A DNA stretch of 64,000 nucleotides, from contig NZ_BBZJ01000035.1 of assembly GCF_001417775.1 (NCBI RefSeq), positions 32,990 to 96,989 on the forward strand, in the 5' to 3' direction. Positions 43,241 to 52,049 of this stretch are shown here, piece by piece. The notes below the pieces were generated by a model, which was not told the DNA's origin, made no database searches, and was given only the letters and a program-made list of their open reading frames with translations. Both the position numbers and the translations under genes were made by a program. Position 1 is the first letter of the stretch. Each line of letters begins with the position of its first letter. The stretch comes from Streptomyces sp. TP-A0356 (GTDB lineage: Bacteria; Actinomycetota; Actinomycetes; Streptomycetales; Streptomycetaceae).

Positions 43241-44044
43241 GTGAGGCACGACGCACCGCGGACGGCTGCGCCCCGCGGGCCCACGGCCGCCCCTCCCGGG
43301 CAGACGGACGGGCCGTTCGTGACGGAGCTGCGCGATCTCAAGGAGCGTACCGGTCTCAGTCTCGCGGCCCTGGCCGCGCGCACCCCCTACAGCAAGTCCG
43401 CCTGGCACCGTTATCTCCAGGGGGTCCAGCGGCCCCCCCGCTCGGCCGTGGAGGCGCTCGCCGGACTCGCCGGCGCCGATCCCGCCCCCGTGGTGGCCCT
43501 GTGGGAGGCGGCCGACCGCCCGCCGGTCGCCGAGGCGCCGCCGGGCGACGATCCGGTGGCGCGGCCCGCCCGGACCCGGCGGCTGTCGCTGTCGGCCCTC
43601 GCCCTGGTGGTCACGGTCGCCGCGGTCACCGTCACGCTCGTCACCGCCGACCGATCCGGTGCGCCCACCGGGCGGCTCGCGTCCGCCACGCCTCGGTGCC
43701 GGGGTGCGTCCTGTCAGGGGCAGCTGCCCGACCGCGCCGCCTGCGACCGGGACGCGCAGACCAAGAGCGCGGTCCGCGACGCGTCCTATGCCGTGCGGCT
43801 GGAGTACTCGCCGACCTGCGGTGCCGCCTGGGGCGAGGTCAAGGCCAAGGCGTCGGACGCCCGCGTCATCTCCGTGCGGGCGGGGCGGGACGCACTGTCC
43901 GCGGCGTACCCGGGAGACGGCTCCGGCGGCTCGGTGAGCCCCATGCTGGCCGTGACATCACCCCAAGGTGTGCAGGCTTGTGCCGAGGTGGACGGCAAGG
44001 TGGCGTGCACCGGCCTGGACGACGAACCGGCCGGGGAGCGGTGA
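43241..44044 (+). CDS. HTH (XRE) membrane-anchored protein with DUF2690 domain
   Basis: A 267-residue protein starting at GTG 43241. The cytoplasmic part holds an XRE-type HTH (LAALAARTPYSKSAWHRYLQ). A membrane helix follows at about 112-132. The outside part is a DUF2690 domain with paired cysteines (CRGASCQGQ, CDRDAQT, CGAAWGE, CAEVDGKVAC). The layout suggests a transmembrane regulator or a DNA-linked envelope protein, a common streptomycete family of unknown role. Confidence 0.82.
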   Translation: MRHDAPRTAAPRGPTAAPPGQTDGPFVTELRDLKERTGLSLAALAARTPYSKSAWHRYLQGVQRPPRSAVEALAGLAGADPAPVVALWEAADRPPVAEAPPGDDPVARPARTRRLSLSALALVVTVAAVTVTLVTADRSGAPTGRLASATPRCRGASCQGQLPDRAACDRDAQTKSAVRDASYAVRLEYSPTCGAAWGEVKAKASDARVISVRAGRDALSAAYPGDGSGGSVSPMLAVTSPQGVQACAEVDGKVACTGLDDEPAGER

Positions 44045-44113
44045 GCGGATGATCGGGGCGGAGGCGGCTGCGCGGGGCAGGACAGGCGCGGGCGCTCTTG
44101 CCCCGGCGGATGT

Positions 44114-44128
44114 CCTACATGTTGTAGG
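44114..44128. promoter_or_regulatory. CCTACA-N3-TGTAGG operator-like palindrome, site 1
   Basis: A perfect 6-bp-arm inverted repeat 62 bp upstream of the GTG at 44190. It resembles BlaI/CopY-type operators (TACA...TGTA). A related palindrome precedes the lysyltransferase gene. Confidence 0.5.
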
Positions 44129-44189
44129 GTTTGCGTCGTCCGTCCGCCGGTCGGTATCGGCCGGCGCGTTGTCGCCGATCGGGGGATCC

Positions 44190-44927
44190 GTGCAGGACAC
44201 CGACGAGCCGTCGCCGCCGATCGGCCCCGTCTTCGAGCGGATGGTGGACCGGGCCCTGGATCTCCCGGAGGTCGCGGCCGCGATCGCCGCGGCCGACCCG
44301 GGCCCATCGCGCGAGTGGCTGCGTGCACAGGCCCTGGAGGCGGGCGACGACCTCGCCGCTGTCGCTGCCGATGAGTACGACCACTACCTCACGCTGCGCA
44401 CGACCACCGCCGTGCGGGAGAGGACGTCGGACGGCGACGGCAGCGCCAGAGACGGGCTGCTGCCCGTGCTCGCGGTCCTGGTGCCGAGCCTCGGGGCCGC
44501 GGCCACCGGTGTCTTCCTGCTCTGTGGGTTCGGTCTGCGTGCCTTCGCCGTGCGTCCTCACATCGGCGACGGGCTGGTGATGGCGGGGGTGATCGCCGCC
44601 GCCGTGACGGCGGGAGCGGCCCTCGGGGATCTCGCCTGGCTCCTCGTGGCCCGCAGGCGGGGCCGCCGCGGGCCCGGCGACCATCCCGCGGACCGCGACC
44701 CGGAGGTGCGCCGCGCCCGTGAGACCTGGGAGCTCGCCGTGCTGGAGCGGGGGCTGGTGCCGTTCCTGCTCGACCGGGCGGATCCGGGGCCGGCGGATCT
44801 CGAGCGCGTGGGTGGCGCGCGTGCGGACACCGAGCGAGAGCATCCGGGGCGCCCGCGCGAGCAGGGCGGGGACGAGGAAGGCATGGACGCAGGGCGGGTC
44901 GTGGGGGCGGAGGAGGGGGCACAGTAG
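44190..44927 (+). CDS. membrane protein of unknown function
   Basis: A 245-residue protein; GTG 44190 follows a GGGGGAT site, and longer frames are rejected. The soluble N-terminal part (QDTDEPSPPIGPVFERMVDRA) is followed by two hydrophobic helices (about 90-115 and 127-150) and a long charged C-terminal tail. No family recognised. The palindrome upstream suggests repressor control. Confidence 0.6.
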   Translation: MQDTDEPSPPIGPVFERMVDRALDLPEVAAAIAAADPGPSREWLRAQALEAGDDLAAVAADEYDHYLTLRTTTAVRERTSDGDGSARDGLLPVLAVLVPSLGAAATGVFLLCGFGLRAFAVRPHIGDGLVMAGVIAAAVTAGAALGDLAWLLVARRRGRRGPGDHPADRDPEVRRARETWELAVLERGLVPFLLDRADPGPADLERVGGARADTEREHPGRPREQGGDEEGMDAGRVVGAEEGAQ

Positions 44928-45060
44928 CTGCCCGGGGGCCCGGGGGCGCTCGTACGGGTGAACCGCTTCTCGCCCCCCACCGGCCCGCGCCGGAACCCGC
45001 CGCCCCGGGGCGCTGGCATCCTCCCCGCCGGACTCCTACCCTAGGTGAGGTCCCTGTTAC

Positions 45061-45077
45061 CCCTACGAAATGTAGGG
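45061..45077. promoter_or_regulatory. CCCTAC-N5-GTAGGG operator-like palindrome, site 2
   Basis: A perfect inverted repeat 105 bp upstream of the lysyltransferase start, sharing the CCTAC/GTAGG arms with site 1. Confidence 0.5.
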
Positions 45078-45182
45078 TCCATGGGAGCGTCTGGGAGAAT
45101 CAAGGGCAAATCGCCCCGAGCCCATGTGTCAGCTTCCGTCCACGCCGGTCACTCCGGCCTCTTGTCAAGGTGAGTCATCGCG

Positions 45183-47015
45183 GTGCCCGCACAGCAACAA
45201 CCAGTGATCCCCCAGCAGCGCGTCCAGCGCCCGCAGAGCACGTCGGGGGAGCGGCCTCCCCTGCTCACGCGCCTGCGCCCGGGGGCGGCCGCCGCCACGG
45301 TCTGGTACCTGCGACTGCAGGCCCTCCTGAACATTGTGGCGGTCGTCTCACTGCCCTTCCGCGAAGAGGTCCACGAGCACAACGCCGGCCAGTTCTTCAC
45401 CCCGTACCTGGCCACCGCCGGTCTGGTCTCGGCGGCCCTGGCGCTGTTCCTGGCGCTGGTGATGCGGCGCCGCAAGCGCGCGGCGTGGATCTTCAACATG
45501 CTGCTGGCGGGCCCGCTCTTCGCCCTCTACGTGCTCGCCCTGACCCAGCACCACTACGGCCGGCACGTCTTCAACTGGATCTCCGCCCTGCTCACCGGCC
45601 TGTTCGTGGCCGCGCTGCTGGTCGGCCGCAAGGAGTTCCGGGCCGTGGGCGACCGCTCCAACCCTCGGCTCGCGCTGGTCGTGGCCGCCGGCGGCATCCT
45701 GGTCAGCGGCGGCATCGGCACTCTTCTGGTGAACGCGACCAACAAGTTCCCCGGGGCCTCCCTGACGGACAAGATCGCCTACACGCTGCTGCGCGGCGTC
45801 AGCGTCGGCCCGCTCGCCGACCACATCGACAACGTGCACGCGCCGCGCTGGGTGGACATCACCATCAACGTCCTGATGGCGATCTCCTTCCTCCTCGTGC
45901 TGTACGCCTGCTTCCGCTCGCCCCGCGGCCGGGAACTCCTCGGCGAGGAGGACGAGCGGCGGCTCCGTGCCCTGCTCGACAAGCACGGCGAGCGCGACTC
46001 CCTCGGCTACTTCGCGCTGCGCCGCGACAAGGCCGTGATCTGGTCCCCGAGCGGCAAGGCCGCCGTCACCTACCGGGTGGTCGGCGGGGTCACCCTGGCC
46101 TCCGGCGACCCGATCGGCGACCCCGAGGCCTGGCCCGGCGCCATCGAGGAGTGGCTCGAGGAGGCCCGTCGGCACGCCTGGACGCCCGCTGTCATGGGCG
46201 CCAGTGAAGAGGCCGGGACGATCTACGCACGACACGGTCTGGACGCCCTGGAACTCGGCGACGAGGCGATCGTGGAGGTCGCCGACTTCAGCCTGGAGGG
46301 CCGCGCGATGCGCGTCGTGCGGCAGGCGCACAACCGGGTGCGCCGCGCCGGGTACACCGTGCAGATCCGCCGCCACGGGGAGATCCCCGAGTCCGAGATG
46401 GCCAGCCTGATCGAGAAGGCCGACCACTGGCGCGACGGCGGCAGCGAGCGCGGCTTCTCCATGGCACTGGGCCGCCTCGGCGACCCGGCCGACGAGAACT
46501 GCGTGATGCTGGAGTGCCGGGACGGCGAGGGCGAGCCCCGCGCCCTGCTCAGCTTCGTCCCCTGGGGCGAGCAGGGCCTCTCCCTCGATCTGATGCGGCG
46601 CGACCGCGACTGCGAGAACGGCCTGATGGAGTTCATGGTCATCGAGCTGCTGCTGCGCGCCCGCGACCTCGGCATCCAGCGGGTGTCGCTGAACTTCGCG
46701 ATGTTCCGTGCCGTCTTCGAACGTGGCGCCCGGCTGGGAGCCGGACCCGTCCTGCGGCTGTGGCGCTCGGTGCTGACCTTCTTCTCCCGCTGGTGGCAGA
46801 TCGAGTCGCTCTACCGCGCGAACGCCAAGTACCGGCCTGTGTGGGAGCCCCGCTTCCTGCTGTTCGAGAAGACCAGCGACATCCCGCGCATCGGCATCGC
46901 CAGCGCACGCGCCGAGGGCTTCCTGGAGGTGCCGAGCCTGCCGTCCCTGTTCGGCCGTCGGCACGTCCCGGCCCCGCAGGGGCAGCCGCGGCCGGCGTAC
47001 GAGAAGAGTCATTGA
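45183..47015 (+). CDS. MprF/LysX-type phosphatidylglycerol lysyltransferase-like membrane protein
   Basis: A 610-residue protein with five or six N-terminal membrane helices (about 35-260) and a cytoplasmic DUF2156/GNAT-like transferase domain (about 275-590; SLGYFALRRDKAVIWSPSGK, FMVIELLLRARDLGIQRVSL). Such enzymes add an amino acid from tRNA to phosphatidylglycerol, lowering surface charge and giving resistance to cationic peptides. The N-terminal flippase region is shorter than in full MprF. GTG 45183 follows AAGGTGAG. Confidence 0.85.
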   Translation: MPAQQQPVIPQQRVQRPQSTSGERPPLLTRLRPGAAAATVWYLRLQALLNIVAVVSLPFREEVHEHNAGQFFTPYLATAGLVSAALALFLALVMRRRKRAAWIFNMLLAGPLFALYVLALTQHHYGRHVFNWISALLTGLFVAALLVGRKEFRAVGDRSNPRLALVVAAGGILVSGGIGTLLVNATNKFPGASLTDKIAYTLLRGVSVGPLADHIDNVHAPRWVDITINVLMAISFLLVLYACFRSPRGRELLGEEDERRLRALLDKHGERDSLGYFALRRDKAVIWSPSGKAAVTYRVVGGVTLASGDPIGDPEAWPGAIEEWLEEARRHAWTPAVMGASEEAGTIYARHGLDALELGDEAIVEVADFSLEGRAMRVVRQAHNRVRRAGYTVQIRRHGEIPESEMASLIEKADHWRDGGSERGFSMALGRLGDPADENCVMLECRDGEGEPRALLSFVPWGEQGLSLDLMRRDRDCENGLMEFMVIELLLRARDLGIQRVSLNFAMFRAVFERGARLGAGPVLRLWRSVLTFFSRWWQIESLYRANAKYRPVWEPRFLLFEKTSDIPRIGIASARAEGFLEVPSLPSLFGRRHVPAPQGQPRPAYEKSH

Positions 47016-47121
47016 GCGGCAAAGTCCCGGTTGCGGGGTGAGACACGGCGCGCGGCGCGACGTACAGGAGGGGAGGGGGAAGCCCCCCGCGCCGCCCGTT
47101 CCTCCCGGAGGTACCCCGCCC

Positions 47122-48141
47122 GTGACGATCGTCAAAGCAGCCCCGGCCCCCATCGACCGGGGCCATGACGAAGAGGCGCCCGAGGGGCAGGGCTGGCAGT
47201 TCAACTCCTCCCTGGGGCTGACCCTGCTGCTGCTCGTGCTGGTCGTCGGGCAGGGCCCGATCCGCCGGGCGCTGGCCGCGCCGGTGATGCAGAGCTGGAT
47301 GACCGTCTTCCTCGCGGTGGTCGTCCAGGCCCTGCCCTTCCTCGTCCTCGGCGTGCTGCTGTCGGCGGCCCTCGCGGTGTTCGTCCCGCCGTCGTTCTTC
47401 GCCCGCGCCCTGCCGAAACGGCCCGCCCTCGCGGTGCCGGTCGCCGGGGTGGCCGGGGCGGTGCTGCCCGGCTGTGAGTGCGCCTCGGTGCCGGTCGCGG
47501 GGGCGCTGGTGCGCCGGGGGGTGACACCGGCCGCGGCGCTGGCCTTCCTGCTGTCGGCTCCGGCGATCAACCCGATCGTGCTGACCGCCACCGCCGTCGC
47601 GTTCCCGCGCAACCCCGAGATGGTGCTCGCCCGGTTCGTGGCGAGCCTGGTCGTGGCCTGCGCGATGGGCTGGCTGTGGCAGAGCCTGGGCCGCACCGAC
47701 TGGCTGCGGCCGCCGGCCCGCGCGTCGTACGAGGGCCACAGCAAGGGGGCCGCGTTCTGGGGCTCCGTACGGCACGACGTGATGCACGCCGGTGGCTTCC
47801 TGGTCGTCGGCGCCATGGCCGCGGCCACCCTCAAGGCCGTGGCCCCGGCGAGCTGGCTGCGTACGGCGGCCGACGACCCGGTGGTGGCGATCCTCGCGCT
47901 CACGGTCCTCGCGGTGCTGTTGTCGATCTGCTCCGAGGCGGACGCGTTCGTGGCCGCGTCGCTGTCCCAGTTCTCCCTCACCGCCCGGCTGGCCTTCCTC
48001 GTGGTCGGACCGATGATCGACCTGAAGCTGTTCGCGATGCAGGCGGGCACCTTCGGCCGCTCCTTCGCGCTGCGGTTCGCGCCCGCCACCTTCGCGCTGG
48101 CGGTGCTGGGGTCGCTCCTGGTCGGGGCGGTGCTGCTGTGA
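47122..48141 (+). CDS. permease of the UPF0718/SO_0444 family
   Basis: A 339-residue membrane protein with eight to ten helices; CGGAGG precedes GTG 47122. The conserved cysteine motif LPGCECASVPVAGAL and the SAPAINPIVL segment are family marks and suggest that a metal or thiol-reactive substrate is handled. Its stop overlaps the start of the next gene (GTGA), and the two form a conserved pair. Confidence 0.85.
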   Translation: MTIVKAAPAPIDRGHDEEAPEGQGWQFNSSLGLTLLLLVLVVGQGPIRRALAAPVMQSWMTVFLAVVVQALPFLVLGVLLSAALAVFVPPSFFARALPKRPALAVPVAGVAGAVLPGCECASVPVAGALVRRGVTPAAALAFLLSAPAINPIVLTATAVAFPRNPEMVLARFVASLVVACAMGWLWQSLGRTDWLRPPARASYEGHSKGAAFWGSVRHDVMHAGGFLVVGAMAAATLKAVAPASWLRTAADDPVVAILALTVLAVLLSICSEADAFVAASLSQFSLTARLAFLVVGPMIDLKLFAMQAGTFGRSFALRFAPATFALAVLGSLLVGAVLL

Positions 48142-48968
48142 ACCGTCAGGCGCAAGCCGCCGTGCTGTTCCTGCTCGGCGGGGCGATGCTGCACGCCGGT
48201 ACCACCGATCTGTATCTGCGCTACGTCAAGGCCGGGCTGCGCCCGCTGCTGCTCGCGGCCGGAGCCGTCCTGATCGCGGCCGCCTTGGCCACCGTCTGGT
48301 ACGAACTGCGCCGGTCGCGGGCGGCGCGGCAGCGGCCGGCCGATGACGGGCCGTACGACGGGCACGGCCAGGGGGAGCACAAGCGGTCCGACGGGCACGA
48401 CGACCGGCACGGCGAGGGCGAGCGGTCCGACGGCCAGGACCACGGGCACGGCCACTCCCACCGCGAGCCGCGGATCTCCTGGCTCCTCGTCCTGCCCCTG
48501 TTCGCTCTCATCCTGGTCGCCCCGCCCGCTCTGGGCTCCTACAGCGCCATGCGTACCGGTACGGCGCTCCAGCCGCCCCTGGCCTACCCGGCCCTGCCGT
48601 CCGGCGATCCGGTCCGGCTCGGCCTGGTGGACTACGCGGGCCGCGCGGCGTACGGGCAGGGACGTTCCCTCGGCAACCGGACGGTGGAGATCAAGGGGTT
48701 CGTCGCCCTGGACAGCGGTGGTACGCCCTACCTCGTCCGCATGGCCCTCAACTGCTGTGCCGCCGACGCCCAGCCGGTGAAGGTCGGTCTGTCCGGGAAG
48801 CTCCCGCCCGTGCTGCAGCCCGACTCCTGGCTCGACGTCACCGGCACCTACAGCGGTAAGCGGACCAAGGACCCGGTCAACGGCGGGATCGTCCCGTTCC
48901 TCGACGTCGTACGGGCCAGGCCGGTTCCCACCCCGAGCGATCCGTACGACGAGAGCTGGAACAGCTGA
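48138..48968 (+). CDS. TIGR03943-type membrane partner with His-rich loop
   Basis: A 276-residue protein. Two N-terminal helices are followed by a cytoplasmic loop with about ten histidines (DGHGQGEHKRSDGHDDRHGE, then HGHGHSHRE), one more helix and an outside domain with NCCAADAQ and a conserved WLDVTGTY segment. Homologs pair with the UPF0718 permease. The loop strongly suggests metal binding, likely zinc or copper. Confidence 0.83.
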   Translation: MNRQAQAAVLFLLGGAMLHAGTTDLYLRYVKAGLRPLLLAAGAVLIAAALATVWYELRRSRAARQRPADDGPYDGHGQGEHKRSDGHDDRHGEGERSDGQDHGHGHSHREPRISWLLVLPLFALILVAPPALGSYSAMRTGTALQPPLAYPALPSGDPVRLGLVDYAGRAAYGQGRSLGNRTVEIKGFVALDSGGTPYLVRMALNCCAADAQPVKVGLSGKLPPVLQPDSWLDVTGTYSGKRTKDPVNGGIVPFLDVVRARPVPTPSDPYDESWNS

Positions 48969-48978
48969 CGGCGATCGC

Positions 48979-49560
48979 TCACGCGCCTGCCGCTCGCACC
49001 CCGTCCAGCGCCACGTTCAGCACCCGGTCACGCTGCGCGTCGTCCGGGAAGTTGGTCCCCGTGATCCCGGCGACCATGCGCAGCAGGTCGTCGAAGCTCA
49101 TGTCGGCTCGGGCCCGTCCGGCCTTCTGCGCTCGCTCGAACAAGGGGCCGCCCGCCTGGTACATGGACTCCCGGCAGGCCAGGAAGATGTCCGACTCGTC
49201 GTCCATCGCCTCACGGATCGCCCGCTTGGTCACCGTGTAGTCCACGAACCGGCGCAGCCATGAGGTGAGCGCCTCCCACGGCTCCAGGTCCGCGACCTCC
49301 GTGGCCACCCGGCACAGGGCGTTCACCTCGCCCGCGTACACGCTCTCGAAGAGATGGCGGCGGGTGGGGAAGTTCCGGTAGAGCGTGCCGATGCCGACTC
49401 CGGCGCGGCGGGCGATGTCCTCCAGGGACGCCTCCGCGCCGTTCTCCGCGAAGGCCTCGCGGGCGGCGGTGAGCAGGGCGTCGTAGTTGCGGGCGGCATC
49501 CTTTCGGTGCGGCCGCTGGGACGCGACGATCTCACTGACGGGGAACGGCTGTGCCGTCAC
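48979..49560 (-). CDS. TetR-family repressor of the adjacent efflux gene
   Basis: A 193-residue regulator; GTG 49560 follows GGGAGG, and the longer frame is rejected. The HTH is LEDIARRAGVGIGTLYRNF, followed by a TetR_C ligand domain. It is divergent from the MFS drug exporter, and two palindromes sit between them. Confidence 0.88.
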   Translation of the reverse strand: MTAQPFPVSEIVASQRPHRKDAARNYDALLTAAREAFAENGAEASLEDIARRAGVGIGTLYRNFPTRRHLFESVYAGEVNALCRVATEVADLEPWEALTSWLRRFVDYTVTKRAIREAMDDESDIFLACRESMYQAGGPLFERAQKAGRARADMSFDDLLRMVAGITGTNFPDDAQRDRVLNVALDGVRAAGA

Positions 49561-49591
49561 TGCTGCCTCCCTGGCCGGACCGAGGTTGAAG

Positions 49592-49630
49592 CGGAGGTGC
49601 GCCTCCGTTACAGTGGAGGTGTACCTCCAC
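49592..49630. promoter_or_regulatory. double TetR operator
   Basis: CGGAGG-N4-CCTCCG (49592-49607) and GTGGAGGT-GT-ACCTCCAC (49613-49630) share the GGAGGTG core. Their centres are 22 bp apart (two helical turns), 32-70 bp upstream of the repressor start. Confidence 0.75.
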
Positions 49631-49862
49631 TTTAGCAGTCGGGGTGCGTTCGTCATGGACGCGTGCGGCCACACGCGTCGTCGACCTCGTGCCCCCTCGA
49701 TTCGACACCGGGCCCTGCGCAGACCGCACCGCCCGTCCCTCCCATCCGCTCCGCGACCGCTCCCCGCGGCCGTCGCGTGCCCCGCGCTGCCCAGCGGCGC
49801 CGCCGGGTCCGTACGACCGCGGCCGGATGACGTCGGCCGCACCCTGTTCGGAGAGGCCCTTG

Positions 49863-51314
49863 ATGCCCCGGAACTCCACTCGCCTCACCTTCGCGGTCCT
49901 CGCGACCGGTGCGGGCGTGTTCGCCATGCTGCAGTCGCTGATCGCACCGGCGCTGCCGACCGTCCAGCACGCCCTGCACACCTCGCAGTCCACCGCGACC
50001 TGGGTGATGACGGCGTATCTGCTGTCCGCCTCGGTCTTCACGCCGATCCTCGGCCGGGTCGGCGACCTCGTCGGCAGGAAGCGCACGCTCGTCGCCGTAC
50101 TGCTGACCGTGCTGGCCGGCTGTCTGCTCGCCGCACTCGCGCCGAACATCGGTGTGCTCATCGTCGCCCGTGCGGTCCAGGGCGCCGGCGGCGCGCTGTT
50201 CCCGCTGTCCTTCGGCATCATCCGGGACGAGTTCGCCCCGGCCGAGGTGAGCGGCAGCATCAGCAACCTGTCCGCCGTGATCGCGGCCGGCGGCGGCGTC
50301 GGCATGGTGGCGGCAGGTCCCATCGTCTCCGCGCTCGACTACCGCTGGCTGTTCTGGATCCCCGTCGCCGTCGTCGCCGCCACCACCCTGATCGCCCTCC
50401 GTTTCGTACCCGAGTCGCCCAGCCGCGCCGTGGGACGCGTGAACTGGCTCGGCGCCGTACTGCTGTCGGCATGGCTGGTGGCCCTGTTGCTGCCGCTCAG
50501 CCAGGCCGGCCAGTGGGGCTGGGCATCGGCCAGGTCGATCGGACTGTTCACCGCCGCTGTGGTGCTCTTCGCGCTGTGGCTGCTGTCCGAGGCACGCTCC
50601 CGCACCCCGCTGATCGACCTGCGCGTCATGCGGCTGCCCGCCGTGTGGACGACCAACACCGCCGCGCTGCTGTTCGGCGCGGGCATGTACTCGATCTGGT
50701 CCTTCCTTCCCGGCTTCGTCCAGACGCCCGGCTCCGCCGGCTACGGCTTCGGAGCGTCCGTCACCGCGTCCGGGCTGCTCATGCTGCCGATGCTGATCGC
50801 CATGTTCTTCTCGGGCGTGCTGAGCGGTCGACTGGAACCGGTGGTCGGAGCCCAGGCGCTGCTCACGGCGGGTGCGGCGCTGGGCGCGGTCGCCTGCGGC
50901 TTCCTCACCCTCTGGCACGACCGTCAGTGGCAGGTGGCCCTGGTCGCGGGCGTGTTCGGTTTCGGCATCGGACTGGCCTTCGCCTCGATGGCGAACCTGA
51001 TCGTCGGCAGCGTCCCGGCCGAGCAGACCGGCGCCGCGACCGGCATGAACGCCAACATCCGGACGATCGGCGGCTCCATAGGCGCCGCGGTCACCAGCGT
51101 CCTGGTGACCGGCCGGCTCCAGCCCTCGGGCCTGCCCTACGCCTCCGGCTACACGCACGGCTTCGGGCTGCTGGCCCTGCTCTGCCTCGCCGCCGCGCTG
51201 GCCGCGCTGCTCGTCCCGGCCCGGCGTACCGGCCGCGTCACCGGCGTGCCACGCGCATCCGACGAGCCGATCCGCACCCGGCCGGAGCCCGCCGAGCCGG
51301 GCGTGCGCGGCTGA
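49863..51314 (+). CDS. MFS drug exporter, DHA2 type
   Basis: A 483-residue, 14-helix transporter; ATG 49863 follows GGAGAG. The motif A-like loop GRVGDLVGRKRT and the motif C region GAGGALFPLSFG are present. It probably exports a toxic compound sensed by the divergent TetR protein. Its last codons (EPAEPGVRG) form the start of the repeat array that follows. Confidence 0.9.
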   Translation: MPRNSTRLTFAVLATGAGVFAMLQSLIAPALPTVQHALHTSQSTATWVMTAYLLSASVFTPILGRVGDLVGRKRTLVAVLLTVLAGCLLAALAPNIGVLIVARAVQGAGGALFPLSFGIIRDEFAPAEVSGSISNLSAVIAAGGGVGMVAAGPIVSALDYRWLFWIPVAVVAATTLIALRFVPESPSRAVGRVNWLGAVLLSAWLVALLLPLSQAGQWGWASARSIGLFTAAVVLFALWLLSEARSRTPLIDLRVMRLPAVWTTNTAALLFGAGMYSIWSFLPGFVQTPGSAGYGFGASVTASGLLMLPMLIAMFFSGVLSGRLEPVVGAQALLTAGAALGAVACGFLTLWHDRQWQVALVAGVFGFGIGLAFASMANLIVGSVPAEQTGAATGMNANIRTIGGSIGAAVTSVLVTGRLQPSGLPYASGYTHGFGLLALLCLAAALAALLVPARRTGRVTGVPRASDEPIRTRPEPAEPGVRG

Positions 51315-52030
51315 CCCGATCGAGGGCGGGGCGTTGGGGCCGCCGTGGGCGGCTGGATCGCTTCGGAGGGCTGATCGCCGCCCTGGGCGGACGGCCTGGC
51401 AGGGCGATGGCCTTCGCCATGAGCATCGCCGAGGACGGGCCGGGTGGCCTTGGGGGGCCTTGGCCTTCGCCATGGGCGTCGCCGGGGACGGGCCGGGTGG
51501 CCTTGCGGGACCATGACCGCTGCCTTGGGTGGAACGCCTTGCCTGGGCGGCGGTCATGACGCTGGGCCGGGTGGTGCTCCCGGGCGGTCGGGCGGCGGGT
51601 GTGCGAGTGGAGTCGGAGGCCGCCGAGCCGGGTGCGGGTGGCTGACGCGATCGAGGGCGGGGCGTTGGGCCGCCGCGGGCGGCTGGATCGCTTCGGAGGG
51701 CTGATCGCCGCTCTGGGCGGACGGCCTCGCAGGGCGATGGCCTTCGCCATGAGCGTCGCCGAGCGGGCCGGACGGCCTTGGGAGGGCCTTGGCCTTCGCC
51801 GTGAGCGTCGCCGGGGACGGGCCGGGTGGCCTTGGGAGGGCCTTGGCCTTCGCCGTGAGCGTCGCCGGGGACGGGCCGGGTGGCCTTGCGGGACCATGAC
51901 CGCTGCCTTGGGTGGAGCGACTTGCCTGGGGCGGTCATGACGCTGGGCCGGGTGGCCTTGGAAGGGCCTGTCCGCTGCCCTGGGCGGGACGGATCGCCTC
52001 GGAGGGGCGTGATCGCTGCCCTGGGCGTAG
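51283..52030. repeat. array of degenerate ~300-bp repeats derived from the MFS gene tail
   Basis: Copy 1 (about 51283-51573) starts inside the last codons of the exporter. Copy 2 (about 51615-51953) repeats it, including the stop-codon region. A partial third copy lies at about 51959-52030. Within copy 2 a 54-bp unit is perfectly duplicated (51774-51827 and 51828-51881). Frames stay open because 54 is a multiple of three, but the translations are arginine-rich and show no start signals. Confidence 0.8.
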
Positions 52031-52049
52031 CCCGTCGCCGCCGTCGTGG

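Noticed and set aside
45348..48461. 1037-residue open frame on the minus strand
   Set aside because: It is antisense to the MprF-like and permease genes, which have clear domains and good ribosome binding sites. Long antisense frames are normal at this GC content.
49653..51938. 761-residue minus-strand frame spanning the exporter and repeats
   Set aside because: Its apparent repeats come from the DNA array, and the rest is a shadow of the exporter. There is no start signal.
51315..52049. Coding gene within the repeat array
   Set aside because: Frames are open only because of GC bias and a 54-bp repeat; no ribosome binding site or family match.
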